64,000 nucleotides of DNA from contig NZ_CABVPX010000003.1 of NCBI RefSeq assembly GCF_902499125.1, positions 248,001 through 312,000 of the forward strand, read 5' to 3'. The first letter of the stretch is position 1; every line of letters begins with the position of its first letter. The position numbers were made by a program, and so were the translations under genes. Positions 16,483 to 26,723 of this stretch are shown here, one piece after another. Origin of the DNA: Burkholderia arboris. GTDB taxonomy: Bacteria; Pseudomonadota; Gammaproteobacteria; Burkholderiales; Burkholderiaceae. Below the pieces are notes generated by a model. That model was not told the DNA's origin. It searched no databases and was given only the letters and a program-made list of their open reading frames with translations.

Positions 16483-16506
16483 CCCGAAGGCCGGCGGCAC
16501 CGCACA

Positions 16507-16553
16507 GGTGAGACGATCCGGGACGCTTGAGGTGAGGTTTTTCGGGAGCTGTG
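16507..16553 (-). repeat. Outlying iteron pair A (inverted orientation)
   Basis: GGTGAGACGATCCGGG (16507-16522) and GGTGAGGTTTTTCGGG (16531-16546) are reverse-strand iterons. The second is an exact complement of the common origin iteron except for one base in the variable dinucleotide. They lie between the KfrA-like gene and the recombinase gene. The second sits in a 30-base block (16524-16553) shared with 21367-21396. Confidence 0.75.
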
Positions 16554-16618
16554 AAACGGTGAGGCTGCGCCACGCAAGGCCACTCACGGATCGTTTCGCG
16601 TGAGTAGCCATTTCCCGA

Positions 16619-17638
16619 TCAGTGAGTTTCGTCGCTGTCCGTTGCGTCACCGTTGTTGTCGGCCAGTCCGTCGCGCCAGTTTTTCCATGCGCGATGCAGG
16701 CGGTTCGACGAGACCGGCCGCATGAAGCCGAGCCATTTGCCGACCCGCTCGGACGGCACGTCGTGTTCGAACAGTTCGGCCGCATAGGTATTGCGCAGCG
16801 TCTGCGGGCTCGCGCGTGCGGTGCGCGACGATGTGAGCCCGGCCGATTCGACGATCGCGTCGATGGCGCGCAGCATCGTCGCCTTGTGCATCGGCCGTCC
16901 GGCATGCGATGCGGGGAATACGAGTTCTCCCGGAATCTCCTGGCGTTTGCGCTCGGTGAGCCATGCTTCGAGCAGCGCGATCGCAAACGATGCGAGATGG
17001 GTTTCTCGCGCGTAATCCGGATGCGTCGACTCGATCTGCAGCGACGTGCCGCTCGTATTGATGCAACTAATCGTGAGTGCGCGCGCTTCGCCGGTTTTGA
17101 TGCCGGCGCCGAGAAATGCGGCGACGAGCGCGCGATCGCGCCGCTCTTTCCAGTAAGCGGACCCCGATACGCCGATCGGTGAAAACAGATAGGCGAGCAA
17201 CGTCGCGCGCTCGGCCGGCGTGAGAAAACCGGTGGGCTCGTTGTCGCGTGCCTTTCGCCAGTTCGCTTCGCCATCCTGAGCAATGAAGCGCGCCGGATTG
17301 GTCGATGCGTATTCGGTGCGCCGGATGTGGTCGAGCACACGCTCGATCAGTCGCAGATAGCGCATGCGCTGGGTTTTCTTGATTGGCAACTCGCCGACGA
17401 AGTTTGCGATGGTTGCCGTGTCGACCGTTGCCAGATTCTTCTGATGTGCACGCATCCACGCGAGAAACGCGCCCCATTGCGCGCGATAGACATCGGCCGA
17501 CGAGCGGCGATAGTCCTGCATTGCAAGCCAGGCGTCGAACGCGGCTTCGGGCGACACGATCCAGTCGGATGCGCCGCGGTCGAACAGATCCTTTTCTTCC
17601 GGGCGCGCAGCGGTGTCGGGAGAGGCGGGAGGGGACAT
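16619..17638 (-). CDS. Tyrosine recombinase-fold protein lacking catalytic residues, 339 aa
   Basis: The fold matches integrase/XerCD proteins: a SAM-like N-terminal domain (about 30-120) and a catalytic-type domain (about 140-320). The active site is not preserved. The first catalytic Arg is Lys181 (GAGIKTGEARAL), the usual HxxR box is SPQTLRNTY (His replaced by Gln279, Arg282 retained), and the next GH is GF (304-305). There is no tyrosine at all after residue 285, so the nucleophile is missing. It should not cleave DNA, but may still bind it. The reading frame is intact, implying it is maintained for another role. It lies 1.3 kb right of the iterons. Confidence 0.85.
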   Translation of the reverse strand: MSPPASPDTAARPEEKDLFDRGASDWIVSPEAAFDAWLAMQDYRRSSADVYRAQWGAFLAWMRAHQKNLATVDTATIANFVGELPIKKTQRMRYLRLIERVLDHIRRTEYASTNPARFIAQDGEANWRKARDNEPTGFLTPAERATLLAYLFSPIGVSGSAYWKERRDRALVAAFLGAGIKTGEARALTISCINTSGTSLQIESTHPDYARETHLASFAIALLEAWLTERKRQEIPGELVFPASHAGRPMHKATMLRAIDAIVESAGLTSSRTARASPQTLRNTYAAELFEHDVPSERVGKWLGFMRPVSSNRLHRAWKNWRDGLADNNGDATDSDETH

Positions 17639-17740
17639 GGTGTTTATTCCGTTAGTTGCGTATATGGTAACCCTTTCCGCAACATGTCGAGCAGCAGGAG
17701 ACTGGACCGGCCGCCGTGCGTTGCGGCCGGGGCCTGGCCA

Positions 17741-18118
17741 TCAGTCGCCCCACGCCTTGGACTGACGGGGAGCGCGCTCGCGCGGCGCCGTGTCGTGCGA
17801 CGTTGCCGCGGCTTCATACGCGAGAACCGCGAACGAAAAGACGGCGGGCAGCGCATTCGAGCGCCCGAAGTCGATTGGATCGTCCGTTTCGGGAAACGTC
17901 ATGTCCGACGGCCGTTCGAACAGTTGACGCATGCCGGCTTCGTGCCGGCTGGCAAAGCCGAGATCGGCGAGTGCCTCGGCTTCGATCGCGTGCAGCAGGC
18001 GCCACGTCAGCGGCACGCGCTGGCGGATGTAGCGCCCGGCGATATGCCGGACGATCAGCTCGAGATCGTGCGCGGCAGCCTTGAAGCTGAGCGCGGCCAA
18101 ATCTTGTTCTTCTGTCAT
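17741..18118 (-). CDS. Hypothetical protein under a LexA-type box, 125 aa
   Basis: I do not recognise the family. The start is ATG 18118, fixed by AGGAG nine bases upstream; longer upstream readings lack a site. The protein is predicted helical, with an amphipathic N-terminal half (AAHDLELIVRHIAGRYIRQR, then LTWRLLHAIEAEALADLGFA) and a charged tail. There is no signal peptide, membrane segment or catalytic motif. A good SOS box overlaps its predicted promoter 73 bases upstream, so it is probably DNA-damage-inducible. It reads toward the recombinase-like gene, 102 bases away, and could be co-transcribed with it. Confidence 0.65.
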   Translation of the reverse strand: MTEEQDLAALSFKAAAHDLELIVRHIAGRYIRQRVPLTWRLLHAIEAEALADLGFASRHEAGMRQLFERPSDMTFPETDDPIDFGRSNALPAVFSFAVLAYEAAATSHDTAPRERAPRQSKAWGD

Positions 18119-18190
18119 TGCAGGCTCCTGTCGACCGGGGCGGGCGCCTCGGTGCACCGGCTCCGGCCCGTGCATGGCGGAATGTCCGTA

Positions 18191-18210
18191 TACTGTACAA
18201 ACATACAGTA
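18191..18210. promoter_or_regulatory. LexA (SOS) box
   Basis: TACTGT-N8-ACAGTA, with CTGT at 18193 and ACAG at 18205, matches the LexA consensus CTGT-N8-ACAG with symmetrical flanks. On the leftward strand it overlaps a promoter-like pair, TTGCGG and TACAGT 17 bases apart, upstream of the 125-residue gene. Confidence 0.75.
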
Positions 18211-18259
18211 TTTTCCGCAACTGGCCTGCAATCGACCTTTTGGCCGGCTATCCGCGCCG

Positions 18260-18871
18260 TCAGCGATGGATCACGATCAGTAGTGCCCGCGCCTCGGCCT
18301 TGCCGGGATTGCGGATCGCGTGCGGCTCGTCGGCCGGGTAGCGTGCGGTGTCGCCCACCTTCAGGCGCCGGCTGGCCGCTGCCGCTTCGATTTCCATCGC
18401 GCCCTGCAACACGGTGAGGTGCTCGCGCGTGCCGGGTTCGTGTGCGTTCGATACCAGCGCGCCGCCGCCCGGCAGTGTCAGTTCGTACCACTCGAACTTG
18501 CCGGCGAGGTCGATCGGGCCCCATACGCGCAGCTGGTACCGGCCGTCGTGGCCGGCGAGCGTCGGGATGTCGTGCGGGCCGTCCACGCGGATCGTCTCGG
18601 GCGCCTTTGGCTGCGAGAACAGTTCGTCGAGCGTGATGCCGAGCGCGTTCGTCAGCCGCCACGCGACGGCGATCGTCGGGTTGGCCTTGTCGCGCTCGAT
18701 CTCGGAGAGCATCGATTTCGATACGCCGGCCGCGCGCGACAGGTCGTCGAGCGTCAGCTTGCGCTCGTTGCGCAGCCGCTGGATCTGCTCGCCGACACGC
18801 GGCGGCGTGACGGCCGGCGGTTGCGGTGCGGTGTCGGCAGGCGTGCGCCGCGACCGGGAGGAACTTGCCAT
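18260..18871 (-). CDS. XRE-family regulator with C-terminal cupin domain, 203 aa
   Basis: Residues about 27-85 form an XRE helix-turn-helix (VGEQIQRLRNERKLTLDDLSRAAGVSKSMLSEIERDKANPT). Residues about 110-203 form a small-molecule-sensing cupin (EHLTVLQGAMEIEA, then DTARYPADEPHAIRNPG). Such HTH-cupin proteins often repress amino-acid or amine catabolic genes. It is transcribed away from kbl-tdh with a 160-base shared region rich in TTCGAATTCTAG-type AT-rich palindromic sequence, so control of kbl-tdh is likely. The ligand could be threonine, glycine or a derivative (inference). Confidence 0.9.
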   Translation of the reverse strand: MASSSRSRRTPADTAPQPPAVTPPRVGEQIQRLRNERKLTLDDLSRAAGVSKSMLSEIERDKANPTIAVAWRLTNALGITLDELFSQPKAPETIRVDGPHDIPTLAGHDGRYQLRVWGPIDLAGKFEWYELTLPGGGALVSNAHEPGTREHLTVLQGAMEIEAAAASRRLKVGDTARYPADEPHAIRNPGKAEARALLIVIHR

Positions 18872-19032
18872 TTGGATTCCGTTCGCTTAGAGTTGTTCGA
18901 TATTTCGAATTCTAGTTCGGAATATCGGATAAATGCGGTCAACCGAACGACCGACTATAACAGTAGCAGGCCGTTGCGCCGCCGCCACGAGCGGTGCGCA
19001 GCGGAATGCGAATCCCTGTCAGGAGCTTTGCG

Positions 19033-20232
<1,200 letters not shown>

Positions 20233-20245
20233 AGGAGGCGCGACC

Positions 20246-21274
20246 ATGAAAGCACTGGCAAAGCTCGAGCGCGGCCCCGGCCTTACGCTCACGCGCGTGA
20301 AGCGTCCCGAAGTCGGCCACAACGACGTGCTGATCAAGATCCGCCGCACGGCGATCTGCGGCACCGACATCCATATCTGGAAGTGGGACGACTGGGCGCA
20401 GAAGACGATTCCCGTGCCGATGCACGTCGGTCATGAATACGTCGGCGAGATCGTCGAGATGGGGCAGGAAGTGCGCGGCTTCGCGATCGGCGATCGCGTG
20501 TCCGGCGAAGGGCACATCACGTGCGGTTTCTGCCGCAACTGCCGCGCGGGGCGCCGGCATCTGTGCCGCAACACGGTCGGCGTCGGCGTGAACCGCGAAG
20601 GCGCGTTCGCCGAGTACCTGGCGATTCCAGCATTCAATGCGTTCAAGATTCCGCCGGAGATCTCCGACGATCTCGCGTCGATCTTCGATCCGTTCGGCAA
20701 TGCGACGCATACGGCGCTGTCGTTCAACCTCGTCGGCGAAGACGTGCTGATTACCGGCGCTGGCCCGATCGGCATCATGGCCGTCGCGATCGCGAAGCAC
20801 GTCGGCGCGCGCAACGTCGTCATTACCGACATCAACGACTACCGGCTGGAGCTCGCGCGCAAGATGGGCGCGACGCGTGCGGTCAACGTTGCACGCGAGT
20901 CGCTGCGCGACGTGATGTCCGACCTGCACATGACCGAAGGCTTCGACGTCGGTCTCGAGATGTCCGGCGTGCCGAGCGCGTTCACGAGCATGCTCGAGGC
21001 GATGAACCACGGCGGCAAGGTTGCGCTGCTCGGCATCCCGCCCGCGCAAACCGCGATCGACTGGAACCAGGTGATCTTCAAGGGGCTCGAGATCAAGGGT
21101 ATCTACGGCCGCGAGATGTTCGAGACCTGGTACAAGATGGTCGCGATGCTGCAGAGCGGCCTCGACCTGTCGCCGATCATCACGCATCGCTTCGCGGCCG
21201 ACGATTACGAGCAAGGCTTCGCCGCGATGCTGTCCGGCGAAAGTGGCAAGGTGATTCTCGACTGGACGGTTTGA
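20246..21274 (+). CDS. tdh: L-threonine 3-dehydrogenase, 342 aa
   Basis: A zinc-dependent medium-chain dehydrogenase oxidising L-threonine to 2-amino-3-ketobutyrate with NAD. The catalytic zinc site is [13 protein letters not shown] and [10 protein letters not shown]. The structural zinc cysteines are in [15 protein letters not shown]. The Rossmann loop is [13 protein letters not shown]. Length and sequence match E. coli Tdh closely. Start ATG 20246 follows GAAGGAGG. It is second in the kbl-tdh operon, so the pathway threonine to glycine plus acetyl-CoA is complete here. Confidence 0.96.
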   Translation: MKALAKLERGPGLTLTRVKRPEVGHNDVLIKIRRTAICGTDIHIWKWDDWAQKTIPVPMHVGHEYVGEIVEMGQEVRGFAIGDRVSGEGHITCGFCRNCRAGRRHLCRNTVGVGVNREGAFAEYLAIPAFNAFKIPPEISDDLASIFDPFGNATHTALSFNLVGEDVLITGAGPIGIMAVAIAKHVGARNVVITDINDYRLELARKMGATRAVNVARESLRDVMSDLHMTEGFDVGLEMSGVPSAFTSMLEAMNHGGKVALLGIPPAQTAIDWNQVIFKGLEIKGIYGREMFETWYKMVAMLQSGLDLSPIITHRFAADDYEQGFAAMLSGESGKVILDWTV

Positions 21275-21288
21275 GTCGCGTGTCGAAA

Positions 21289-21332
21289 CGGGGCAGCGCG
21301 GCAGGTTTGCCGCCTGCCCCGTTTTCTTTTTC
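21289..21332 (+). terminator. Intrinsic terminator of kbl-tdh
   Basis: CGGGGCAG and CTGCCCCG pair outside, GCGGCA and TGCCGC pair inside around a GGTT loop, followed by TTTTCTTTTTC. It starts 15 bases after the tdh stop. Confidence 0.92.
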
Positions 21333-21373
21333 ACGCTCGCCGTCGCCACCGGAATGCGCGATTCAGCGCTTGA

Positions 21374-21389
21374 GGTGAGATTATTCGGG
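21374..21389 (-). repeat. Outlying iteron B
   Basis: GGTGAGATTATTCGGG, reverse orientation, within the 30-base block 21367-21396 that matches 16524-16553 at 28 of 30 positions. It sits in the intergenic space downstream of tdh, about 6.4 kb from the phased iterons. The rest of this gap (21275-21672) holds only the kbl-tdh terminator and otherwise nothing recognisable. Confidence 0.75.
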
Positions 21390-21672
21390 AGCTGTGTTTG
21401 CGCGCCGAATCGCAACACGATCTCGCATCGGTGACTTGCAATCGCACGTTCGCTTCACCCGTCGACTGCCGCCCCGCTTCTTCCCGTCACGCGATTCGGC
21501 GCCTGCTGCCTCCTCTTCCGCGTAATTCCCTGCTTCGCTCGTCGTGCGATCGTTCGCTGTCGGCCGCATGCGATGTCGCGTCGGACCGGAACATCAACCG
21601 TGAGCTGCGCGCCGCGTTGCAACTCACTCATACTCGCGCACGATGCAATGGCATCGACCGGTGCGCAGCGCG

Positions 21673-22089
21673 TTACCTGATCCGCTCACCATTCAATCCG
21701 CGCGGGTCGAGCTGAAGATTCAACACGACGAGCCAGCGTTTCGGGCACTGCGGCGCAACGTCGATCGGCTCGCCGGATGTGCCGGGAACCGTGACGAACC
21801 CGTGTTGCGCCGCGTACCGGTACGCGCGCAACGCATCCGCCTGCAGCCAGAAGCTGACGAGCGCGCACGTCACGAAACGGAACAGCAGCACCGCCGCGGC
21901 ATCCGGCGCGAAACCGGCGGTGACCAGCAGGCCTTCGAACGCGAACGTCAGCGCGTGCGCAACCGCGATCGCGACGATCGTCAGCTTCATCACGCCGCGC
22001 AGCCGCAGCGCTGCACGCACGCGGGCCTGGCGGACGTCGAGCTGCGTGCGATCGTCGCCGCCATCGTGCTTCGGTGCATCGTGTTTCAT
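21673..22089 (-). CDS. Small membrane protein, 138 aa
   Basis: I do not recognise the family. After a charged N-terminal 33 residues come two hydrophobic stretches, LTIVAIAVAHALTFAFEGLL and AAAVLLFRFVTCALVSFWLQ, predicted as transmembrane helices. A short hydrophilic tail ends in LNLQLDPRGLNGERIR. The ATG at 22089 overlaps the TGA of the upstream acetyltransferase gene as ATGA, so the two are translationally coupled. Function unknown. Confidence 0.7.
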   Translation of the reverse strand: MKHDAPKHDGGDDRTQLDVRQARVRAALRLRGVMKLTIVAIAVAHALTFAFEGLLVTAGFAPDAAAVLLFRFVTCALVSFWLQADALRAYRYAAQHGFVTVPGTSGEPIDVAPQCPKRWLVVLNLQLDPRGLNGERIR

Positions 22090-22724
22090 GACGCAGCACC
22101 GGCTTGCCGCACGACGTCGATCTGCGTCGAGTCGTACGCATGCAGGCGCCCGTCCGCGACGCTGACGGCCATGCACAGGATCGTGCTGTCGTAGTTGTGT
22201 CCCGGAAAGCGCACGACGTCGACCGGCTGAAAACCTTCGCGACGATAGAAATCGACGAGCCGGACGGCCGCGTACGGCGCGTCGAGCGCGAGATGCGTCG
22301 CGCCGCGCGCGGCCGCCCGACGTTGCGCGAACGCGAGCAGCGAGCGGCCGATGCCGCGATCCTGCCAGACCGGATCGACGGCCAGCTGGCCGAGTGTTGC
22401 GACGCGCCGGCTGCGATACGGATCGCAACGGGAATCGGGATCGTGCGACAGCATCGTCATCGTCGCGACCAGATGGGCGTTGCCAAGCGCGACGAAGCAT
22501 TCGCCGGTCAGCACGCGTTCGCGCGTCGCCGATGCCGGTTGATCGACGCCCGGGCAGTTGAAGCCCAGTGCGCCGAGCGGCGCGAACGCGCGATGCAACA
22601 GCGCGGTCAGCACGTCGTACGAATCGTTGTGCGGATCGAAGCGCCGCACGACGACGCGGCCGTCGAGCCGCTTCGCATAAGCCGCATAGGCGCGCACGGG
22701 GCGCGCGGATTCCGGTCGCTGCAT
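22086..22724 (-). CDS. GNAT-family N-acetyltransferase, 212 aa
   Basis: A GCN5-related acetyltransferase using acetyl-CoA. The acetyl-CoA-binding loop VDPVWQDRGIGRSLLAFAQRRA is at about residues 118-139, preceded by strand VATLGQLAV. YDVLTALLHRAFAPLG near the N-terminus is typical of the fold. The substrate is not determinable. Start ATG 22724 follows AAAGGA; an earlier ATG at 22784 lacks a site. Its stop overlaps the start of the small membrane protein. Confidence 0.85.
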   Translation of the reverse strand: MQRPESARPVRAYAAYAKRLDGRVVVRRFDPHNDSYDVLTALLHRAFAPLGALGFNCPGVDQPASATRERVLTGECFVALGNAHLVATMTMLSHDPDSRCDPYRSRRVATLGQLAVDPVWQDRGIGRSLLAFAQRRAAARGATHLALDAPYAAVRLVDFYRREGFQPVDVVRFPGHNYDSTILCMAVSVADGRLHAYDSTQIDVVRQAGAAS

Positions 22725-22893
22725 GATGTCCTTTCGCCCAGACAGGGTGACCGAAGTGTAGTGAGCGTCGCGTCCTGGCTTCAAGAAAAAATGTCGTAAA
22801 CGCGGCGGGCCGGGACGCGATTCGGCCCTCTCGCCGGCAGGGCTTTTTCACATGGGTGTTGACGATGGAGAACGATCGTTCTACCGTAAACCC

Positions 22894-23499
22894 ATGAACA
22901 CACTTCACGACTCCACCGGCGAACCGGGCGTGCGCGACCGGCTGCTCGACGCGGCCGAAGCGCTGATCTATTCGGGCGGCATCCATGCAACGGGTGTCGA
23001 TGCAATCGTCAAGCGATCCGGCGCGGCCCGAAAGAGCTTCTATTCGCATTTCGAATCGAAAGAGGCGCTGGTCGTCGCCGCGCTCGAACGCCGTGACGCG
23101 CGCTGGATGCGCTGGTTCGTCGACGCCACGCTGGCACGCGGCAAGACGCCGCGCGCGCAGCTGCTCGGCATGTTCGACGTACTGCGCGACTGGTTCGGGC
23201 AGCCCGATTTTCACGGCTGTGCGTTCCTGAACGCGGCCGGCGAGATTCCCGATGCCGACGATCCCGTGCGCGTCGTCGCACGCATGCACAAGGCACGCCT
23301 GCTGGCGTTCGTGCGCGAGTGCGTCGACGCGTATGCCGACGAAACGGGCATCGAGCGCCGCGGGCTTGCGCGCATCGCGCGTCAATGGCTCGTGCTGATC
23401 GACGGCGCGATCGGCGTGGCGCTCGTCAGTGGCGATGCAAGCGCCGCGCGCGATGCGCGCGCGACAGCCGAACTGCTGCTCGATACCGTATCGCGGTAG
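22894..23499 (+). CDS. TetR-family transcriptional regulator, 201 aa
   Basis: The TetR helix-turn-helix spans about residues 13-60: [48 protein letters not shown]. The C-terminal ligand domain (60-201) includes [21 protein letters not shown], a stretch seen in regulators that control small oxidoreductases. Start ATG 22894. It lies 64 bases before the DUF1348-type gene and probably regulates it; it diverges from the acetyltransferase gene. Confidence 0.9.
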   Translation: MNTLHDSTGEPGVRDRLLDAAEALIYSGGIHATGVDAIVKRSGAARKSFYSHFESKEALVVAALERRDARWMRWFVDATLARGKTPRAQLLGMFDVLRDWFGQPDFHGCAFLNAAGEIPDADDPVRVVARMHKARLLAFVRECVDAYADETGIERRGLARIARQWLVLIDGAIGVALVSGDASAARDARATAELLLDTVSR

Positions 23500-23563
23500 C
23501 CGACGCAGCGAATCCGAACCGGCCGCGTACGTGCGCGGCCAGAACCCTGAACAGGAGCAATCC

Positions 23564-24043
23564 ATGTCCGCATCCCCTGAAGTCCGTCCGCCCGTTCCGC
23601 CCTTCACGCTCGAAACGGCGCGCCAGAAGGTGCGTGCCGCCGAGGACGGGTGGAACACGCGCGATCCGCAGCGCGTGTCGCTCGCCTATACGCCGCAAAG
23701 CCGATGGCGCAATCGCGCGGAGTTCGTCACGGGCCGCGACGAGATCGTCGCGCTGCTGCAGCGGAAGTGGGCGCGCGAACTCGACTACCGGCTGATCAAG
23801 GAACTGTGGGCGTTCGACGGCAATCGCATCGCGGTGCGCTTCGCGTACGAATGGCACGACGACGCGGGCAACTGGTTCCGCTCGTACGGCAACGAGAACT
23901 GGGAGTTCGACGAAAACGGTTTGATGGCGCATCGTCATGCGAGCATCAATGATCTGCCGATTCGCGAGGCCGATCGTCTCTATCACTGGCCGCTCGGCCG
24001 TCGTCCGGACGATCATCCGGGGCTGTCCGATCTCGGGCTGTGA
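23564..24043 (+). CDS. DUF1348 / NTF2-like protein, 159 aa
   Basis: A SnoaL/NTF2-fold protein of the DUF1348 type, recognised by [57 protein letters not shown] and the closing [17 protein letters not shown]. Enzymatic function is not established for the family. It is cytoplasmic with no signal peptide. Start ATG 23564 follows ACAGGAGC. It is probably co-regulated with the upstream TetR gene. Confidence 0.85.
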   Translation: MSASPEVRPPVPPFTLETARQKVRAAEDGWNTRDPQRVSLAYTPQSRWRNRAEFVTGRDEIVALLQRKWARELDYRLIKELWAFDGNRIAVRFAYEWHDDAGNWFRSYGNENWEFDENGLMAHRHASINDLPIREADRLYHWPLGRRPDDHPGLSDLGL

Positions 24044-24499
24044 GGTTGGCGTCGATGCAGCGCAGCGGCGAATGCCTCACCCGGATTGAATGGTGAGGAA
24101 ATTCGGGAGCCGATACGCTGAGGTGAGATTTTTCGGGATGAAGTGAAATGTCGCGTTGGACTGTGTGTTTCGAACCGCTCGGCGCGACATCGCGCGGGTG
24201 AAGCGGGCACGTTGACGTGCAGCGGTGTGCTTCACCGCGTGATGCATCTCGCCGATTGCATCGGTCCGGCATTGACGATCGGTGTGGGCGTGCGTGACGT
24301 GCAACTCACCGATCGGATCGATTTCGACGGGCGACGGTGCAAGCAGTGCGCGTTACGGTGCGATGCTGCTCACCGCTCGATTTCACCGCATCCACGCCGG
24401 ATCCATTGGCACGAGTGCGCAAACGCATCGCGTGCCGCTCACCGCAGACGGATTCATGAAGTGCCGCCCGGCGCGAGCGCCGGGCGCGATCCCCGGTTC
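24044..24499. other. Intergenic region between convergent genes, with outlying iterons
   Basis: A 456-base gap holding the iteron pair at 24092-24137. The remaining right part (24138-24499) has several lone CTCACC or TCACCG words but no full repeat, gene or RNA that I recognise. Confidence 0.5.
24092..24137 (-). repeat. Outlying iteron pair C
   Basis: GGTGAGGAAATTCGGG (24092-24107) and GGTGAGATTTTTCGGG (24122-24137), both in reverse orientation, 30 bases apart. The first is preceded by CCTCACC at 24075, forming a CCTCACC-N10-GGTGAGG inverted repeat. They lie downstream of the DUF1348 gene. Confidence 0.75.
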
Positions 24500-25585
24500 T
24501 CAGCCCGCAATGCGCGCGGCGATCGCCTCACCGACTTCCTGTGTGCCCGCCTGGCCGCCGAGATCGCGCGTATGCGGCCCGGTGCGCAGCACGTCCTCGA
24601 TCGCCGCGACGATCGCGTCATGCGCGTCGCGTTCGCGGCCCGCGCCGTTGCCGAGGAAGTCGAGCATCATCGCCGCCGACCAGATCATCGCGACCGGGTT
24701 CGCGATGTGTTGCCCCGCGATGTCGGGTGCCGACCCATGCACGGGTTCGAACAGCGACGGGAACGTGCGGTCGGGGTTCAGGTTCGCCGACGGCGCGATG
24801 CCGATCGTGCCCGTACAGGCCGGCCCGAGATCCGACAGGATGTCGCCGAACAGGTTCGACGCGACGACGACGTCGAAGCGATCCGGCTGCAACACGAAGC
24901 GCGCGCACAGGATGTCGATGTGCTGCTTGTCGACGGCGATCTCGGGATAGCGTTCGGCCATTTCGGCCGCGCGTGCGTCCCACCACGGCATGCTGATCGC
25001 GATGCCGTTGCTCTTCGTCGCGACGGTGAGGCGCTTCGCGCGCCGCTGTGCCAGCTCGAACGCGAATTTCAGCACGCGCTCGGTGCCATGCCGCGTGAAG
25101 ATCGACTGCTGCATCACGACTTCCCGATCGGTGCCTTCGAACATCGTGCCGCCGACCGACGAATATTCGCCCTCGGTGTTCTCGCGCACGATCATGAAGT
25201 CGATGTCGCCCGCACGGCGGCCCGCGAGCGGCGATGGCACGCCGTCGAACAGGCGCGCGGGCCGCAGGTTGATGTACTGGTCGAATTCGCGGCGGAATTT
25301 CAGCAGCGAGCCCCACAGCGAGATGTGATCGGGCACCGTCGCGGGCCAGCCGACCGCGCCGAACAGGATCGCGTCCATGCCCGACAGTTGCGCCTTCCAG
25401 TCGTCCGGCATCATCTTGCCGTGCTGCGCGTAGTAGTCGCAGCTCGCCCAGTCGATCTCGACGAAGTCGAAGCGGATGCCGAAGCGCGCGGTCACGGCGT
25501 CGAGCGCACGCAGGCCCTCGGGCATCACTTCGCGGCCGATGCCGTCGCCGGGAATCACGGCAATCCTGTAGGTCCTGTCGGTCAT
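24500..25585 (-). CDS. Tartrate dehydrogenase / D-malate dehydrogenase (decarboxylating), 361 aa
   Basis: A member of the isocitrate/isopropylmalate dehydrogenase superfamily closest to TtuC/DmlA. It uses NAD with Mg or Mn to oxidise tartrate or decarboxylate D-malate. The substrate-binding helix is LLKFRREFDQYINLRPARL, followed by IVRENTEGEYSSVGG with the family Tyr. The metal-binding aspartates are in NLFGDILSDLGP, and FEPVHGSAPDIAG binds the coenzyme. Start ATG 25585. The divergent LysR gene across 116 bases is a probable activator, as with dmlR-dmlA. Confidence 0.9.
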   Translation of the reverse strand: MTDRTYRIAVIPGDGIGREVMPEGLRALDAVTARFGIRFDFVEIDWASCDYYAQHGKMMPDDWKAQLSGMDAILFGAVGWPATVPDHISLWGSLLKFRREFDQYINLRPARLFDGVPSPLAGRRAGDIDFMIVRENTEGEYSSVGGTMFEGTDREVVMQQSIFTRHGTERVLKFAFELAQRRAKRLTVATKSNGIAISMPWWDARAAEMAERYPEIAVDKQHIDILCARFVLQPDRFDVVVASNLFGDILSDLGPACTGTIGIAPSANLNPDRTFPSLFEPVHGSAPDIAGQHIANPVAMIWSAAMMLDFLGNGAGRERDAHDAIVAAIEDVLRTGPHTRDLGGQAGTQEVGEAIAARIAG

Positions 25586-25701
25586 GTAACTCTCCTTGTC
25601 TGGTCGGCCGGCTGCCGGGGAGGCAGCAGCCCGTCACGCCATTCTATTTATTTCCATCCGGATTAAAATCGCGGGAAAGGTTAATCGACTTTCCACGAAT
25701 C

Positions 25702-26625
25702 GTGAACAAATCGCCGAATCTCGACGACCTGCGCGTGTTCAGCCTGGTCGTCCGCCTGACGAGCTTCAGCGCGGCCGCCGAGCAGCTCGCGGTGTCGCCC
25801 GCTTACGTCAGCAAACGCATCGCGTTGCTCGAGGCGCAGCTCGGCACGCGGCTGCTGCATCGCTCGACGCGCCGCGTGACCGTCACCGAAGCCGGCGAAC
25901 GCGTGTTCGCGCGCGCCGAGAAGATTCTCGACGACGTCGATCATCTCGTCGAGGACGTGTCGACCACCCGCACGGTGCCGCGCGGCACGCTGCGCATCTC
26001 GAGCAGCTTCGGCTTTGGCCGGCACGTGGTCGCCCCGGCGCTGCTCGACTTCAGTGCGCGCTATCCGCAACTGAACGTGCGGCTCGATCTGTTCGACCGG
26101 CTCGTCGACGTCGCGGGCGAAGGCTACGACCTCGACGTGCGCATCGGCGACGAGATCGCCGATCACCTGATCGCGCGCCGCCTCGCCGCGAACCATCGCG
26201 TGCTGTGCGCGTCGCCCGACTATCTCGCACGACGCGGCATGCCGCGCTCGCTCGCGGATCTCGCGTCGCACGACTGTCTTGCAATCAAGGAGCGCGACCA
26301 TCCGTTCGGCGTCTGGCGGTTGAACGTGCGCGGCGAAACGGTCACGGTGAAGGTCGGCGGCGCGCTGTCGACGAACCACGGCGAGGTGGCCGTGCAATGG
26401 GCGCTGGCCGGCCGCGGGATCGTGCTGCGCTCGATCTGGGAAGCCGCGCCGCTGATCGAGCGCGGTGAACTGTGTCGCGTGCTGCCGGACGCGATCCAGC
26501 CCGCGAACATCTGGGCCGTGTATCCGGAACGCGTCGCGGCGTCGGCGAAGGTGCGCGTGTGTGTAGATTTTCTGGCGGAGACGCTGGCAGGGATGAATGC
26601 CGCAGCGGGTGACGATACGGCCTGA
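25702..26625 (+). CDS. LysR-family regulator (DmlR-like), 307 aa
   Basis: The N-terminal winged helix (residues 5-64) has DDLRVFSLVVRLTSFSAAAEQLAVSPAYVSKRIALLEAQLGTRLLHRSTRRVTVTEAG-type spacing. The C-terminal part (90-300) is the LysR effector-binding domain. The start is GTG 25702, chosen because the conserved N-terminus follows at once; an ATG does not occur nearby upstream. It diverges from the tartrate/D-malate dehydrogenase gene, so it probably activates that gene in response to the substrate. Confidence 0.9.
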   Translation: MNKSPNLDDLRVFSLVVRLTSFSAAAEQLAVSPAYVSKRIALLEAQLGTRLLHRSTRRVTVTEAGERVFARAEKILDDVDHLVEDVSTTRTVPRGTLRISSSFGFGRHVVAPALLDFSARYPQLNVRLDLFDRLVDVAGEGYDLDVRIGDEIADHLIARRLAANHRVLCASPDYLARRGMPRSLADLASHDCLAIKERDHPFGVWRLNVRGETVTVKVGGALSTNHGEVAVQWALAGRGIVLRSIWEAAPLIERGELCRVLPDAIQPANIWAVYPERVAASAKVRVCVDFLAETLAGMNAAAGDDTA

Positions 26626-26636
26626 AATCGTCTAAA

Positions 26637-26652
26637 GGTGAGCTTTTACGGG
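26637..26652 (-). repeat. Outlying iteron D
   Basis: GGTGAGCTTTTACGGG lies 12 bases after the LysR stop, between it and the convergent argC end. Its TTTACGGG half matches the complement of the origin iteron at 14890 (CCCGTAAAACTTCACC). Confidence 0.65.
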
Positions 26653-26723
26653 GGGCGTGCGCAGGCACCGGCGCGACGTGGATCTGCCTGCCGGGCAGAC
26701 CTTTGACGGTGCCTGCGCGAGAC

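Noticed and set aside
24138..24499. Further iterons from lone CTCACC words
   Set aside because: No accompanying CCCGAAAA half at the right distance.
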